DNA of 64,000 nucleotides from Silanimonas sp. (GCF_027531545.1 NZ_JAPZSC010000006.1:496001-560000); one strand, 5' to 3'. Shown: positions 41,768 through 51,353, numbered from the stretch's first letter. Notes: generated by a model not told the origin, from the sequence alone. Program-made: numbers and translations.

Positions 41768-41950
41768 TCAGGCCGAAGCCTTCTTGGCCGGGGCCTTCTT
41801 GGCCGGAGCCTTCTTCGCGGCCGGCGCCTTGGCCGGGGCCGCCTTCACGGCCGTCGTGCCGGCCTTGACGACCGACTGGTGCGGACGGGCGTTGCCATAG
41901 GACGCGTTGTAGCGCTTGCCCTTGGCGGTCTTGCGGTCACCCTTACCCAT
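41768..41950 (-). CDS. 30S ribosomal protein bTHX with a Lys/Pro/Ala tail
   Basis: A 60-residue protein. Residues 1-28 match bTHX (MGKGDRKTAKGKRYNASYGNARP in parts), which sits in a cavity at the top of the 30S head. The rest (SVVKAGTTAVKAAPAKAPAAKKAPAKKAPAKKASA in parts) is an H1-like extension that standard bTHX lacks. The ATG at 41950 is preferred: it starts at the canonical MGKGD. It overlaps the end of the MerC gene (41943) by 8 bases. Confidence 0.85.
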   Translation of the reverse strand: MGKGDRKTAKGKRYNASYGNARPHQSVVKAGTTAVKAAPAKAPAAKKAPAKKAPAKKASA

Positions 41951-42461
41951 GGGACACTCCTGAATGCTTGTGGGGTTGATCGGAAAGGGGCGGGAGTGTA
42001 GCACCAGCGTCATGGGCATGCGCATGGGTCTCACAGGAGGCCTCGGCCGCCTGCCCGTGCGCGAGACGCAGGTTCAGCAGGTGCGCCACCGCCACGAGCG
42101 TCCCCGCCGTCGTCATCGTCACCGCGTGCAGCAGGGCATGGTCGTGGATGGCCGGGACGAAGCGCTCCGCGAACAGGATCGCCAGCCCGGTGAGCAGCAG
42201 CGGCCAGGCAAAGAAGCGGCCGTGCGCGCGAAGACTGTGGCCCACGGACAGCACGGCGAACACGGTGGTGAAGGCCAGGAAGAAGCCCTCGAACGCGTGC
42301 GAAGCGAGGAACTCGAGGCCGAGTGCGGGGAGAAACGCCATGGCCAGCGGCAGGACGGCGCAGTGCACCGCGCACAAAGTGGCCGCCGTCGCGCCGAGCC
42401 GGTCGTACCAGCGCCCGCGCGCTTCCGCGGACGGGTTCGTAGCAGGGAGGGAGCGCGGCAT
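41943..42461 (-). CDS. MerC-family membrane protein with His-rich C-terminus
   Basis: A 172-residue protein with four hydrophobic helices (about 26-50, 52-75, 84-102, 106-128). The first helix carries CAVHC (30-34), the Cys pair of MerC mercuric-ion carriers, with LPLAMAFLPALGL after it. The C-terminal 40 residues are rich in His and one Cys (CETHAHAHD, HKHSGVSHG), which suits zinc or other soft-metal binding. It diverges from the ZnuD-like receptor over a Zur-like box, so zinc handling is inferred rather than mercury. Ends overlapping bTHX by 8 bases. Confidence 0.8.
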   Translation of the reverse strand: MPRSLPATNPSAEARGRWYDRLGATAATLCAVHCAVLPLAMAFLPALGLEFLASHAFEGFFLAFTTVFAVLSVGHSLRAHGRFFAWPLLLTGLAILFAERFVPAIHDHALLHAVTMTTAGTLVAVAHLLNLRLAHGQAAEASCETHAHAHDAGATLPPLSDQPHKHSGVSHG

Positions 42462-42485
42462 GACTTCCGGGACGGGTTGAGCTTG

Positions 42486-42506
42486 AGACGCAATACTATA
42501 ACATCA
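42486..42506. promoter_or_regulatory. Zur-like box between MerC and ZnuD-like genes
   Basis: Read on the minus strand, the site contains ATGTTATA-G-TAT, which matches one full half (ATGTTATA) and the centre of the proteobacterial Zur consensus; the second half (TATTGCGT) matches 5 of 8. It lies between the divergent starts at 42461 and 42545 and overlaps -10-like hexamers on both strands (TATAAC plus, TATAGT minus). A 13-bp palindrome GGGGTTAAACCCC (42507-42519) is adjacent. Confidence 0.6.
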
Positions 42507-42544
42507 GGGGTTAAACCCCCGTTTCACCACCCCACTCCACCCGG

Positions 42545-44614
42545 ATGCCGTTCATGACCCGATCGCTTGTGCGTTCCGCCCTAGCCCTGTCCGTCGCTGC
42601 CGCGCTTGCCGCACCGGCTTTCGCCGCCGACGCGTCCCATCCGCATGCCACGCAGGCCGCACGCGAGGAAGCCCGCAAGCTCGACGAGGTGAAGGTCACC
42701 GCCAGCCCGCTCGACACCGCGCTCGACGAACTCGCGCGTCCGGTCGACGTCCTCGCCGGCGTCGCCCTCGACGACCGGCGCACCGGCACGCTGGGCGAAA
42801 CGGTTGCCTCCCTGCCGGGCGTGCAGAGCAGCCACTTCGGCCCCGGCGTCGGCCGCCCGATCATCCGCGGCCTCGACGGTGCGCGCGTCTCGGTGCTGGC
42901 GAACGGCCTGTCCACGCTGGATGTTTCCACCGTCAGCGTCGACCACGCGGTCTCCGTCGAGCCCTTCCTCGCCGACAGCATCGAAGTGCTGAAGGGCCCG
43001 GCCAACCTGTTCTTCGGCAACGGCGCCATCGGTGGCGCGGTCAACGTCGTCGACAACCGCATACCGACCGAGCGCAGCGAGCGCTTCGTTTCCGGCCGCG
43101 CAGAGCTGCGCACGGGCACGGGCAACGACGAGAAGGCCGGCCTGGTCCGCCTTGATGGCGGCAGCGGCAACTGGGCCTGGCACATCGACGGCCTGCTGCG
43201 CGACACCGCCGACATCGACGTGCCGGACTACGTCTACTCCGCCGACTACCGCGCCGAGGAAATCGCCGAAGGTGAGGACCCGGCCGATTTCGAGCGCGGC
43301 ACGCTGGAGAACTCGGCCACGAACAGCCGCTCGCTGGCCGGTGGCTTCGCCTACCTCGGTGACCGCTTCTTCTTCGGCGGCGCGCTGTCCAACTACGGTA
43401 CCGACTACGGCATCCCGGGCGGCCACGCCCACGGCGGCGAGGAAGAAGGCGGCGTCCGCATCGAACTCGACCAGGACCGTTCGGACGTGCGCTTCGGCGT
43501 GAACGACCTCGGCCCGCTGAAGCAGGTCGCCGTGCACGCCACGTTCAACGAGTACGAGCACGTCGAGTTCGAAGGCGCCGAGATCGGCACGCGCTTCATC
43601 AACGAAGCCAGCGAAGCCCGCCTCGAAGCCGTGCAGAACGAGATCTGGGGCTGGAATGGCGCCGTCGGCCTGCAGTACGGGGACCGCGATTTCGAAGCCA
43701 TCGGCGACGAGGCCTTCGTGCCGGCCAGCACCAGCCGCGACCGCGGCGTGTTCGTGATGCAGGAGCGCGAGTTCGGCGCCTTCAAGCTCGAGCTTGGCGC
43801 GCGCCACGACCGCATCGACGTCGGGATGGTCGACGGGCTCGTCGAGCGTGATTTCGACACCAACAGCGGCTCGATCGGCCTGCGCTGGGCCCCGGCCGAC
43901 CTGTGGCACCTGACCCTGAACCTCGACCGCGCCGAGCGCGCCCCGGGCGCCGAGGAGCTGTTCGCCGAAGGCACGCACGTCGCGACCTCGACCTACGAGA
44001 TCGGCGACCCGTTCCTCGACACCGAGACGGCCGACCGCGCCGAGCTCGGCGTGCACCTGCACGGCGATCGCTTCGAAGGCCGCGCCGCGATCTACCAGAC
44101 GCGCTTCGACGACTTCATCTACCTCGCCGACACCGGCCTCGAGATCGATGACCTGCCCGTGCGCGTTTGGACGCAGGCGGACGCCGAGTTCCGCGGCTGG
44201 GAGATCGAAGGCACGGCCACGCTGGCCGAAGCCGCGAACGGCACCTGGACGCTGCGCGGCTTCGCCGACGGCGTGAGCGCTGAACTGGATGCCGGCGGCA
44301 ACCTGCCGCGCATCGCCCCGGGCCGCTTCGGCCTCGACCTCGGCTGGAGCCTCGACGCGTGGCGCGCCGGCCTCGGTGCCGTGCGCTACCGCTCGCAGGA
44401 CGACGTGGCTGACGGCGAGACGGCGACGGACGGCTTCACCCTGGTCAATGCGCAGGTCGCCTACCACTGGGACACGCAGACCTTCGGCTGGGAAGCCTAC
44501 CTGCAGGGCAGCAACCTCACCGACGAGGAAGCCCGCCTGCACACGTCCTTCCTGAAGGACGTGGCGCCGCTGATGGGCCGCAACTTCAGCGCCGGCCTCC
44601 GCGTGTTCTTCTGA
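42545..44614 (+). CDS. ZnuD-like TonB-dependent outer-membrane receptor
   Basis: A 689-residue receptor. Signal peptide 1-28 (cleavage after AFA); His in DASHPHATQ; TonB-box-like DEVKVTASPLD near 47; plug with LPGVQSSHFGPGVGRPIIRGLDGARVSVLANGLSTLDVSTVSVDHA (in parts) as in ZnuD; then the 22-strand barrel ending in GRNFSAGLRVFF with terminal Phe. A His/Glu-rich loop GGHAHGGEEEGG (about 292-303) is a good zinc ligand site. It follows a Zur-like box, so zinc uptake is the likely role. An ATG at 42554 is an alternative start. Confidence 0.92.
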   Translation: MPFMTRSLVRSALALSVAAALAAPAFAADASHPHATQAAREEARKLDEVKVTASPLDTALDELARPVDVLAGVALDDRRTGTLGETVASLPGVQSSHFGPGVGRPIIRGLDGARVSVLANGLSTLDVSTVSVDHAVSVEPFLADSIEVLKGPANLFFGNGAIGGAVNVVDNRIPTERSERFVSGRAELRTGTGNDEKAGLVRLDGGSGNWAWHIDGLLRDTADIDVPDYVYSADYRAEEIAEGEDPADFERGTLENSATNSRSLAGGFAYLGDRFFFGGALSNYGTDYGIPGGHAHGGEEEGGVRIELDQDRSDVRFGVNDLGPLKQVAVHATFNEYEHVEFEGAEIGTRFINEASEARLEAVQNEIWGWNGAVGLQYGDRDFEAIGDEAFVPASTSRDRGVFVMQEREFGAFKLELGARHDRIDVGMVDGLVERDFDTNSGSIGLRWAPADLWHLTLNLDRAERAPGAEELFAEGTHVATSTYEIGDPFLDTETADRAELGVHLHGDRFEGRAAIYQTRFDDFIYLADTGLEIDDLPVRVWTQADAEFRGWEIEGTATLAEAANGTWTLRGFADGVSAELDAGGNLPRIAPGRFGLDLGWSLDAWRAGLGAVRYRSQDDVADGETATDGFTLVNAQVAYHWDTQTFGWEAYLQGSNLTDEEARLHTSFLKDVAPLMGRNFSAGLRVFF

Positions 44615-44637
44615 TCCAAACCGCGGTGGTGAAACGG

Positions 44638-44661
44638 AAAACCCCGCTCCGGCGGGGTTTT
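44638..44661 (+). terminator. Rho-independent terminator after the receptor gene
   Basis: A 10-bp stem AAAACCCCGC/GCGGGGTTTT with a TCCG loop followed by T-rich sequence (TTCTTT), 23 bases after the stop. Also works for the convergent gene ending at 44696. Confidence 0.85.
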
Positions 44662-44695
44662 TCTTTGCTCATCCCGCTGTGGACACGCGAGCGCC

Positions 44696-46000
44696 CTACT
44701 CCTCGCGCTCTTCCTCGGAGCCGGACTCGGCGTCCGGGCGTTCGGACGGGTCCTCGTCCATGTCCTCGGCTTCGGGCTGCCGGCGCGCGAGCGCCTCGGC
44801 AGCATCGACCACCGCCTGCTGCTCGCTGCTGAGCTTGCCGATGTGGAAGGCGGCATAGCCCGGCAACACCTGCTGGTTCAGCGACATGCCAAGGATGCGC
44901 CCGGGGAACGGCGCGAGGATCTCACTGCGGCGGCTGGTGATCGGATCGACGACGTAGCCCAGCGACTGGCCCGGCTTCACCGTCTGGCCGAGCTGCACCT
45001 CGCCGAAGAGAAAACCACCGGCATTGGTGCGGACCCAGCTCGAATCCTGGTAGATCGGCGTGGCGTCGCCGTCCTGGCCGGCGTGGGCCTCCGATTCCAG
45101 CATGTCCATGCGGTGCATCAGCGCACGGATGGCATCGGCCGCGGGCGCGATGTGCTCTTCCTCGAGGAAGTGCGGCGCGCCGACCTCGAAGGTCACGGCC
45201 GGAATGCCGGTGCCGACGGCCGCGAGGCGCAGCATGCCGCGCGTGCCCGGGCTGTGCAGCACGAGGGTGTTGCCGAAGCCGCGAGTGAACTCCAGCACCT
45301 CGGGGTTGGTGAGGTCGGCGCGGATCTGCGGCAGGTTGCTGCGTTGGAACGAGCCGGTGTGGAAATCGACCAACGAGTCGCAGCGCCGCACGATGTCGTT
45401 GAAGAACCCGTGCGCCAGCCGCGAGGCGATGCTGCCGCTGCGCGTGCCCGGGAAGTGCCGGTTGAGGTCGCGGCGGTCGGGCAGGTAGCGGTTGTTCCGG
45501 GTGAAGCCGAAGACGTTGACGATCGGCGCCACCACGAGGGTGCCGTTGAGCCGGGTGGCGTCCACCTCATCGCCGATCCGGCGCGCGACCTCGATGCCGT
45601 TCAACTCGTCGCCGTGGATGCCGGCGATGAGGCACAGCACCGGGCCCGGCTTGGCGCCGTGCAGGACCGTGATCGGACTGGGCAGCTCGCCGCGGCCGAT
45701 GCCGTCCGGCGGGCGCCAGGACAGGCGCTGGCGCGTGCCGGGCAGCACGAAGCGGTCGAGCATCTGGAACGGCGTGATCAGCTCGCCGGTGGCTTCGTCG
45801 TCCGGCGAGGTGGGCGCGGCGATCAGCCGCGGCGGCGCGGGGCCGACCGGCGTGGCGGCGCGCGGCGCTTCGGCGGGGAAATCCTGCGGCGTGGCCGCCA
45901 AGGGCGTCGCGCCCGCGAGGGCAGCCAGAGCAGCCAGGAGGGCCGTGCACAGGCGGGATCGCGAGCCGGTGCCGGCCGAGCGGCGGGCCACGGGCCTCAT
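44696..46000 (-). CDS. Exported AstE/AspA-family zinc hydrolase
   Basis: A 434-residue protein of the succinylglutamate desuccinylase/aspartoacylase (M14) family. The zinc-binding HGDELNGIEVARR, NRYLPDRRDLNRHFPG and DFHTGSFQRSNLPQ are present, with E in VTFEVGAPH as probable catalytic Glu. N-terminal residues 1-37 look like a signal peptide; the C-terminus is acidic (MDEDPSERPDAESGSEEE). ATG 46000 shares its ATGA with the zur stop, so it is the next gene in the zur operon; the upstream in-frame ATG 46030 would overlap zur. The substrate is unknown. Confidence 0.85.
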   Translation of the reverse strand: MRPVARRSAGTGSRSRLCTALLAALAALAGATPLAATPQDFPAEAPRAATPVGPAPPRLIAAPTSPDDEATGELITPFQMLDRFVLPGTRQRLSWRPPDGIGRGELPSPITVLHGAKPGPVLCLIAGIHGDELNGIEVARRIGDEVDATRLNGTLVVAPIVNVFGFTRNNRYLPDRRDLNRHFPGTRSGSIASRLAHGFFNDIVRRCDSLVDFHTGSFQRSNLPQIRADLTNPEVLEFTRGFGNTLVLHSPGTRGMLRLAAVGTGIPAVTFEVGAPHFLEEEHIAPAADAIRALMHRMDMLESEAHAGQDGDATPIYQDSSWVRTNAGGFLFGEVQLGQTVKPGQSLGYVVDPITSRRSEILAPFPGRILGMSLNQQVLPGYAAFHIGKLSSEQQAVVDAAEALARRQPEAEDMDEDPSERPDAESGSEEEREE

Positions 46001-46506
46001 GCCGCGCCCTCGCCGGCGCAGCGTGCGCACACGCCGAGCACTTCGAGGTAGGACGAGGCCGGTTCGAAGCGCTGCGCGCGGGCCAGCGCGTCGAGCTGCG
46101 CGGCCAACGTCTCGTCCTCGAGCTCCTGCGCGCTCTCGCAGGCTTTGCAGATGAGGATCGGCACGACGTGCCCAGCCAGCGGGTGGTGGCAGGCGAGGAA
46201 GGCGTTGATCGAGACGAGCCGATGGATGAAGCCGTTCTCGAGCAGGAAATCCAGCGCGCGATAGACCGTCGGCGGCGCCGAGGCGCCCGGGCCACCGCGC
46301 ATGCGCTCCAGCAGGTCATAGGCCTTCACCGGCTTGCCGGCCTCGGCGATCTGCTTCAGGGCCTCGGCGCGGATCGGCGTGAGGTTCAGGCCGCGCTCGC
46401 GGCAGGCCTTCTCCACCGCGCGGACGAACTCGCCCGCCCCGTGCGTGTGCAGTTCGGGGTGGGCGCAAACGTGGTCGGCGTGGGCGTGCGGTCGTTCCGT
46501 GGCCAT
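45997..46506 (-). CDS. zur: Fur-family regulator, probably Zur
   Basis: A 169-residue winged-helix metalloregulator. His/Cys-rich N-terminus (PHAHADHVCAHPELHTHG), LTPIRAEALKQIAEAGKPVKAYDLLERM, PPTVYRALDFLLENGFIHRL (HTH and wing) and two CxxC pairs, ICKACES and VCARCAG, as in Zur structural zinc sites. HLAGHVV carries the sensor His. It would repress zinc-uptake genes when zinc is replete, likely through the box at 42486. Coupled to the M14 gene by ATGA. Confidence 0.9.
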   Translation of the reverse strand: MATERPHAHADHVCAHPELHTHGAGEFVRAVEKACRERGLNLTPIRAEALKQIAEAGKPVKAYDLLERMRGGPGASAPPTVYRALDFLLENGFIHRLVSINAFLACHHPLAGHVVPILICKACESAQELEDETLAAQLDALARAQRFEPASSYLEVLGVCARCAGEGAA

Positions 46507-46534
46507 GGGCGACAGCCTAGCGCGAAGCCCGCGG

Positions 46535-47944
46535 TCAGGGCGCGCGGTCGGCGATCTTCTGCAGCGCGGCGTCGATGCGCTTCAGCGCCTCGTCGCGGCC
46601 CGCGAGGTAGACGGTGTGGTCGATCGACGGCGACACCTGGGTGCCGGTGATGGCCACGCGCAGGGGCTGGGCCAGCTTGCCCATGCCGATGCCGAGCGCC
46701 GCCACGGTGTCGGCGAGGCTCTGCTGCACGGCGGCAGGCGACCACTCGGACTGCGCGGCGATGCGCGTGCGGACGTCGGCCAGCGGCGCAGCGGCGCCCT
46801 CGACGAGGTGCTTGTCGACGGCGGCGCTGTCGTACTCGGCCAGCGGCGCGTACCAGATGCGAGCGCGCTCGGCCATTTCCTTCAGGGTCTTGCAGCGCTC
46901 GGCCAGCGCGACGACGACCTCGGTCGTCTTCGGGCCGCGGGTCGGGTCCATGCCCTGATCGCGCAGGTGCCATTCAAGGTGCACGGCGGTCGCGGCCGGG
47001 TCGTCGGTCTTGAAGTAGTGCTGGTTCAGCCAGTCGAGCTTGTCGCGGTCGAAGCGCGAGGCGCTGTGGTTCACGTCCTCGACGCGGAACAGGCGGACCA
47101 TGTCGGCGATCGAGAAGATCTCCTGGTCGCCGTAGCTCCAGCCGAGGCGCACGAGGTAGTTGAGCAGCGCGTGCGGCAGATAGCCGTCGTCGCGCCACTG
47201 CATCACGCTCACCGCGCCGTGGCGCTTCGAGAGCTTGGTGCCGTCGGGCCCGAGGATCATCGGCAGGTGGGCGAAACGCGGAGGCTTGGCGCCCAGGGCC
47301 TCGTAGATGTTGATCTGGCGCGGGGTGTTGTTGACGTGGTCGTCGCCGCGGATCACGTCGGTGATCTGCATGTCGAGATCGTCGACCACGACCGCGAAGT
47401 TGTAGGTCGGGAAGCCGTCCGAACGCTCGATCACCAGATCGTCGAGTTCGGTGTTGGCCCACTCGATGCGGCCCTTCACGGCATCGTGGAAGACCACGCT
47501 GCCGCCTTCCGGGTTGCGGAAGCGGATGACGCGGTTCGGGTCGTCGCGGTAGGGCGCGTTCTCGGTGCGGTACTTGCCCGAATAGCGCGGCTTGATGCCG
47601 GCCGCCATGGCGGCGTCGCGCGCGGCCTGGATCTCGTCCTTCGTCTCGTAGGCGTAATAGGCCTTGCCGGCCTGCACCAGCTCCGAGGCCACCTGGCGGT
47701 ACCGCTCAAGGCGGTGGGTCTGGTAGATCGGGCCCTCGTCCGGGTTCAGGCCCAGCCAGGCCATGCCGTCGAGGATCGCCTGCACCGCTTCCGGCGTGCT
47801 GCGCTCCTGGTCGGTGTCCTCGACGCGCAGCACGAACTGGCCGCCGCGGCTGCGCGACTCCAGCCAGCAGTACAGCGCGGTGCGGGCGCCGCCGATGTGC
47901 AGGTAACCGGTGGGGCTGGGCGCGAAACGGGTGCGACAGGTCAT
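46535..47944 (-). CDS. gltX: Glutamyl-tRNA synthetase
   Basis: A 469-residue class I synthetase. [17 protein letters not shown] contains the HIGH signature, GTKLSKRHG the KMSKS loop, and [13 protein letters not shown] in the acceptor-binding part (as [13 protein letters not shown]). ATG 47944 starts at the canonical [11 protein letters not shown]; in-frame codons upstream add unrelated residues. Full length. Divergent from the cyclophilin gene. Confidence 0.97.
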   Translation of the reverse strand: MTCRTRFAPSPTGYLHIGGARTALYCWLESRSRGGQFVLRVEDTDQERSTPEAVQAILDGMAWLGLNPDEGPIYQTHRLERYRQVASELVQAGKAYYAYETKDEIQAARDAAMAAGIKPRYSGKYRTENAPYRDDPNRVIRFRNPEGGSVVFHDAVKGRIEWANTELDDLVIERSDGFPTYNFAVVVDDLDMQITDVIRGDDHVNNTPRQINIYEALGAKPPRFAHLPMILGPDGTKLSKRHGAVSVMQWRDDGYLPHALLNYLVRLGWSYGDQEIFSIADMVRLFRVEDVNHSASRFDRDKLDWLNQHYFKTDDPAATAVHLEWHLRDQGMDPTRGPKTTEVVVALAERCKTLKEMAERARIWYAPLAEYDSAAVDKHLVEGAAAPLADVRTRIAAQSEWSPAAVQQSLADTVAALGIGMGKLAQPLRVAITGTQVSPSIDHTVYLAGRDEALKRIDAALQKIADRAP

Positions 47945-48066
47945 GGGTGCGGCCGGGTCGGAAACGGGAACGCGCCGGCGGGGGGCCGGCGCGAGGGGCG
48001 CTAGTGTACGTCGAGTGGCGGGCCCCATAATCCCCACATCCCCGTCTTCACACCCAAGGCCGATCC

Positions 48067-48705
48067 ATGCGCCTGATGCTTGCCGCCCTGCTGCTGGCCG
48101 CCCTGCCCGCCTTCACCCTGGCCGTGCCGGCCGCCGCGCCGACGCCTCCCGCGCCGACCGCGCCGACCGCGCCGACCGTCCCGATGGAGCGGGTGGCCCT
48201 CGAAACCAGCGCCGGGCGCATCGTGCTCGAACTCGACCCGGGCAAGGCCCCGCTGACGGTCGCGAACTTCCTGTCCTACGTGGAATCGGGCCACTACAAC
48301 GGCACGATTTTCCACCGCGTGGTGCCCAACCTGCTGGTGCAGGGCGGGGCCTACACCCCCGACCTCCAGCCCAAGCCGGAGCGCGCCCCGGTCTCGCTGG
48401 AAGCCAGCAACGGCCTCAGCAACCTGCGCGGCACCATCGCGGCCGCCCGGCGCCCCGACACGCGAGATTCGGCCACGGCGCAGTTCTTCATCAACGTCGT
48501 CGACAACCCCCAGTTCGACCCGGTGGACCCGGCCAACGACATCGGGGCGGGCTACGCCGTCTTCGGACGCGTCGTCGAGGGCATGGACGTGGTGGACGCG
48601 ATGCGCAAGGCCGAGACCGGCGCACAGGGCCCCTTCCCGTCGCGCGTACCGAACCAGGCCATCGTCATCGAGCGTGCCTTGCGCCTGCCCGGTACGGCGC
48701 AATGA
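48067..48705 (+). CDS. Exported cyclophilin-type peptidylprolyl isomerase
   Basis: A 212-residue PpiA/PpiB-like cyclophilin. Signal peptide 1-22 ([15 protein letters not shown] region), a Pro/Ala/Thr linker (24-42), then the catalytic fold: [37 protein letters not shown] (in parts) with FHR, and [17 protein letters not shown]. It acts in the periplasm. Its stop overlaps the lpxH start by 4 bases, a common gammaproteobacterial pairing. Confidence 0.93.
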   Translation: MRLMLAALLLAALPAFTLAVPAAAPTPPAPTAPTAPTVPMERVALETSAGRIVLELDPGKAPLTVANFLSYVESGHYNGTIFHRVVPNLLVQGGAYTPDLQPKPERAPVSLEASNGLSNLRGTIAAARRPDTRDSATAQFFINVVDNPQFDPVDPANDIGAGYAVFGRVVEGMDVVDAMRKAETGAQGPFPSRVPNQAIVIERALRLPGTAQ

Positions 48706-49424
48706 CGACGCTGTTCCTGTCCGACCTGCATCTCGACGAATCGCGGCCGGACACGACGACGCAGTTCGAGGCGTTCTGCGCCGGCGAGGCCCGCGAGGCC
48801 GAGGCGGTCTACCTGCTTGGCGACCTGTTCGAAGCCTTCCTCGGCGACGACGACGATGGCGAGATCGCGAACCGCGTGGCGGCGGCGACGCGCGCCCTGC
48901 ATGACGCGGGCGTGCCCGTGGCCTTCATGCGCGGCAACCGCGATTTCCTCGTCGGTTCCGACTACGCGGCACGCGCCGGCTGGACCCTGCTCCCCGATCC
49001 GGCGGTCATCCTGCTGGACGGCGAACCGACGCTGCTGATGCACGGCGACCTGCTCTGCCTCGACGACGTGGCCTACCAGGGCTTCCGCCGGCAAGTGCGT
49101 GATCCGGCCTGGCAGCAGGGCTTCCTCGCCCAACCTCTGGCCGCACGTCGCGCCTTCGCCGCACAGGCCCGCGCCGCCAGCGCCGCGGCGCAATCCGGTC
49201 GCGATGAGAGCATCGGCGATGTCACGCCCGCCGAAGTCGAACGCGTCATGGCCTTCTACGGCGTGCGGCGCCTGATCCACGGCCACACGCATCGGCCCGC
49301 GATGCATTCGGTGAACCTGCCGGACGGCCGGACCGGCCAACGCATCGTGCTGGGCGACTGGTACGACCAGGGCTCGGTGCTGCGCGTCGATGCGGATGGG
49401 TTCGCGCTGAGCCGGCCGGCCTGA
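48702..49424 (+). CDS. lpxH: UDP-2,3-diacylglucosamine diphosphatase
   Basis: A 240-residue metallophosphoesterase of lipid A synthesis, cleaving UDP-2,3-diacylglucosamine to lipid X and UMP. All calcineurin-like motifs are in order: SDLHLDE (7-13), [30 protein letters not shown] and [10 protein letters not shown] 48702 is coupled to the cyclophilin stop (ATGA). Normal length. Confidence 0.96.
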   Translation: MTTLFLSDLHLDESRPDTTTQFEAFCAGEAREAEAVYLLGDLFEAFLGDDDDGEIANRVAAATRALHDAGVPVAFMRGNRDFLVGSDYAARAGWTLLPDPAVILLDGEPTLLMHGDLLCLDDVAYQGFRRQVRDPAWQQGFLAQPLAARRAFAAQARAASAAAQSGRDESIGDVTPAEVERVMAFYGVRRLIHGHTHRPAMHSVNLPDGRTGQRIVLGDWYDQGSVLRVDADGFALSRPA

Positions 49425-49452
49425 TCGGGCCCGCCGCAGAAAGCACGCGGTC

Positions 49453-50499
49453 TCAGCCCGCGAAGGCGACGCCGCCGATCGGCTGCAGGCGCACGTGTTG
49501 CCCACGCGAGGGCAGCGGCTGCGCCGCGTCGAGGTCGACTTCGATCACGCCACCCTGCCCGGCGACGCTGAGCTCCACGGTGTTGCGCGCGCCGATGCGG
49601 CGCAGGCCACGCACTTCGGCGGGGAGGCCGTCGCCCTCGCCCACCACGCGCAACTCGTAGGGCCGGAGGTGCAAGCCGGCGGGCCCGAGCGCACCGCCGA
49701 TGCGGCGAGCCACCGGGACGACGGCATCGATGCCGGGAACGCGGAAACCCTCGGCCACCAGCTCGCCGTCGATGCGCCCGCCGCGGCCGATGAAGTCGAA
49801 CACGAAGCGGCTCCGCGGGTGGCGATACACCTCGTCCGGCGTGCCGACCTGTTCGATGCGCCCGGCGTTGAAGACCACCACGCGGTCCGCCAGCTCCAGC
49901 GCTTCTTCCTGGTCGTGGGTGACGAACAGCGTGGTGTGACCGGTGTCGTCGTGCACCTGGCGCAACCAGCGGCGCAGTTCCACGCGGACCTTGGCATCGA
50001 GCGCGCCGAAGGGCTCGTCGAGCAGCAGCAGGCGCGGCTGGATGGCCAGCGCGCGCGCCAGGGCCACGCGCTGCCGCTGGCCGCCGCTGAGCTGCTCCGG
50101 GTAACGGCCGCCATAGCCGCCGAGCTGCATGCGCTCCAGCAGCTCCTCGACGCGCCGCGCGATCTCGGCCTTCGACGGCCGCTCGCCGCGCGGCTGGCTT
50201 TCCGGCCCGAAGGCGATGTTCTCGGCGACGGTGAGGTGCTTGAACAGCGCGTAGTGCTGGAACACAAAGCCGACGCGGCGCTCGCGCAGGCTGAGCGAGG
50301 TCGCGTCGAGATCGCCGAACAGGATGCGGCCGGCGTCGACCGGCAACAGGCCGGCGATGGCCCGCAGCAGGGTCGTCTTGCCCGAGCCCGAGGGCCCGAG
50401 CAGCGCGATCAGTTCGCCGCTGTTGACGGCGAGGTCGACGTGGTCCAGGGCGACGGTGCTGGCGAAGCGCTTCGACAGGCCTTCGAGCGTGAGTTGCAT
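49453..50499 (-). CDS. cysA: Sulfate/thiosulfate importer ATP-binding protein
   Basis: A 348-residue ABC ATPase of sulfate uptake. Walker [10 protein letters not shown] (35-43), signature [15 protein letters not shown], Walker [18 protein letters not shown]-loop FVTHDQEEA, and a C-terminal TOBE-like domain ([24 protein letters not shown]). ATG 50499 begins the canonical N-terminus; it lies 11 bases after cysW. Last gene of the operon, converging on lpxH over 28 bases. Confidence 0.95.
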   Translation of the reverse strand: MQLTLEGLSKRFASTVALDHVDLAVNSGELIALLGPSGSGKTTLLRAIAGLLPVDAGRILFGDLDATSLSLRERRVGFVFQHYALFKHLTVAENIAFGPESQPRGERPSKAEIARRVEELLERMQLGGYGGRYPEQLSGGQRQRVALARALAIQPRLLLLDEPFGALDAKVRVELRRWLRQVHDDTGHTTLFVTHDQEEALELADRVVVFNAGRIEQVGTPDEVYRHPRSRFVFDFIGRGGRIDGELVAEGFRVPGIDAVVPVARRIGGALGPAGLHLRPYELRVVGEGDGLPAEVRGLRRIGARNTVELSVAGQGGVIEVDLDAAQPLPSRGQHVRLQPIGGVAFAG

Positions 50500-50510
50500 G
50501 GGATGTCTCC

Positions 50511-51353
50511 TCAGTGCCGCGCGCCGGCGGCGAGCGCGTCGCCATGGCGGTGTTCGAGCCAGGCCTTCGCCACGAGCGTGACGAGGGCCAGCAGGGTGAG
50601 CAGGGACGCGACCGCGAAGGCCGCCTGGAACTGGAACTCGCCGTGCAGGATCTCGACCTGCAGCGGCAGCGTGTTGGTAAGGCCGCGGATGTGGCCGGAC
50701 ACCACCGACACCGCGCCGAACTCGCCCATCGCGCGGGCGTTGCACAGCAGCACGCCGTAGAGCAGCGCCCACTTGATGTTCGGCAGGGTGACCCGCCAGA
50801 ACAGGCGGAACCCGCCGGCGCCGAGCGAGGCCGCGGCCTCCTCCTCGTCTCGGCCCTGCGACTGCATCAGCGGAATCAACTCGCGGGCGACGAAGGGAAA
50901 GGTGACGAACACCGTCGCGAGCACGATGCCGGGCGTCGCGAACAGGATCGGGATGTCGTGCGCCTGCAAACACGCGCCGAACCAGCCATGCGCGCCGAAC
51001 AGCAACACCAGCACGAGGCCGGAAACGACCGGCGAGATCGCGAACGGCAGGTCGATCAGGGCCAGCAGCAGGCGCTTACCGCGGAACTCGAACTTCGTCA
51101 CCGCCCAGGCAGTGGCCAGGCCGAAGACCGCGTTCAAGGGCACAGCGATGGCGGCGACGGTGAGCGTGAGCGCGATGGCGGCGCGGGTGTCGGGTTCATC
51201 GACGGCCGCCCACCAGGCCTGCACGCCCTGCGCGAACGCCTCCACCATCACGACAGCCAGTGGCAACAACACCAGGGCCGCCATCAGGCCGACGGCCAGC
51301 ACGATCAGCAGCACGCGCAGCCACAGCGGTTCTTCGAGGGTACGATCAGCCAT
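50511..51353 (-). CDS. cysW: Sulfate ABC transporter permease CysW
   Basis: A 280-residue six-helix permease. The EAA loop that docks on the ATPase reads [23 protein letters not shown], and [16 protein letters not shown] and [13 protein letters not shown] are CysW/CysT-specific. It pairs with CysT. Its start overlaps the cysT end by 8 bases. Confidence 0.95.
   Translation of the reverse strand: MADRTLEEPLWLRVLLIVLAVGLMAALVLLPLAVVMVEAFAQGVQAWWAAVDEPDTRAAIALTLTVAAIAVPLNAVFGLATAWAVTKFEFRGKRLLLALIDLPFAISPVVSGLVLVLLFGAHGWFGACLQAHDIPILFATPGIVLATVFVTFPFVARELIPLMQSQGRDEEEAAASLGAGGFRLFWRVTLPNIKWALLYGVLLCNARAMGEFGAVSVVSGHIRGLTNTLPLQVEILHGEFQFQAAFAVASLLTLLALVTLVAKAWLEHRHGDALAAGARH

Noticed and set aside
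41943-42461. Mercury-resistance determinant
   Set aside because: No merA, merR, merT or merP nearby; the shared Zur-like box and His-rich tail suggest another metal.
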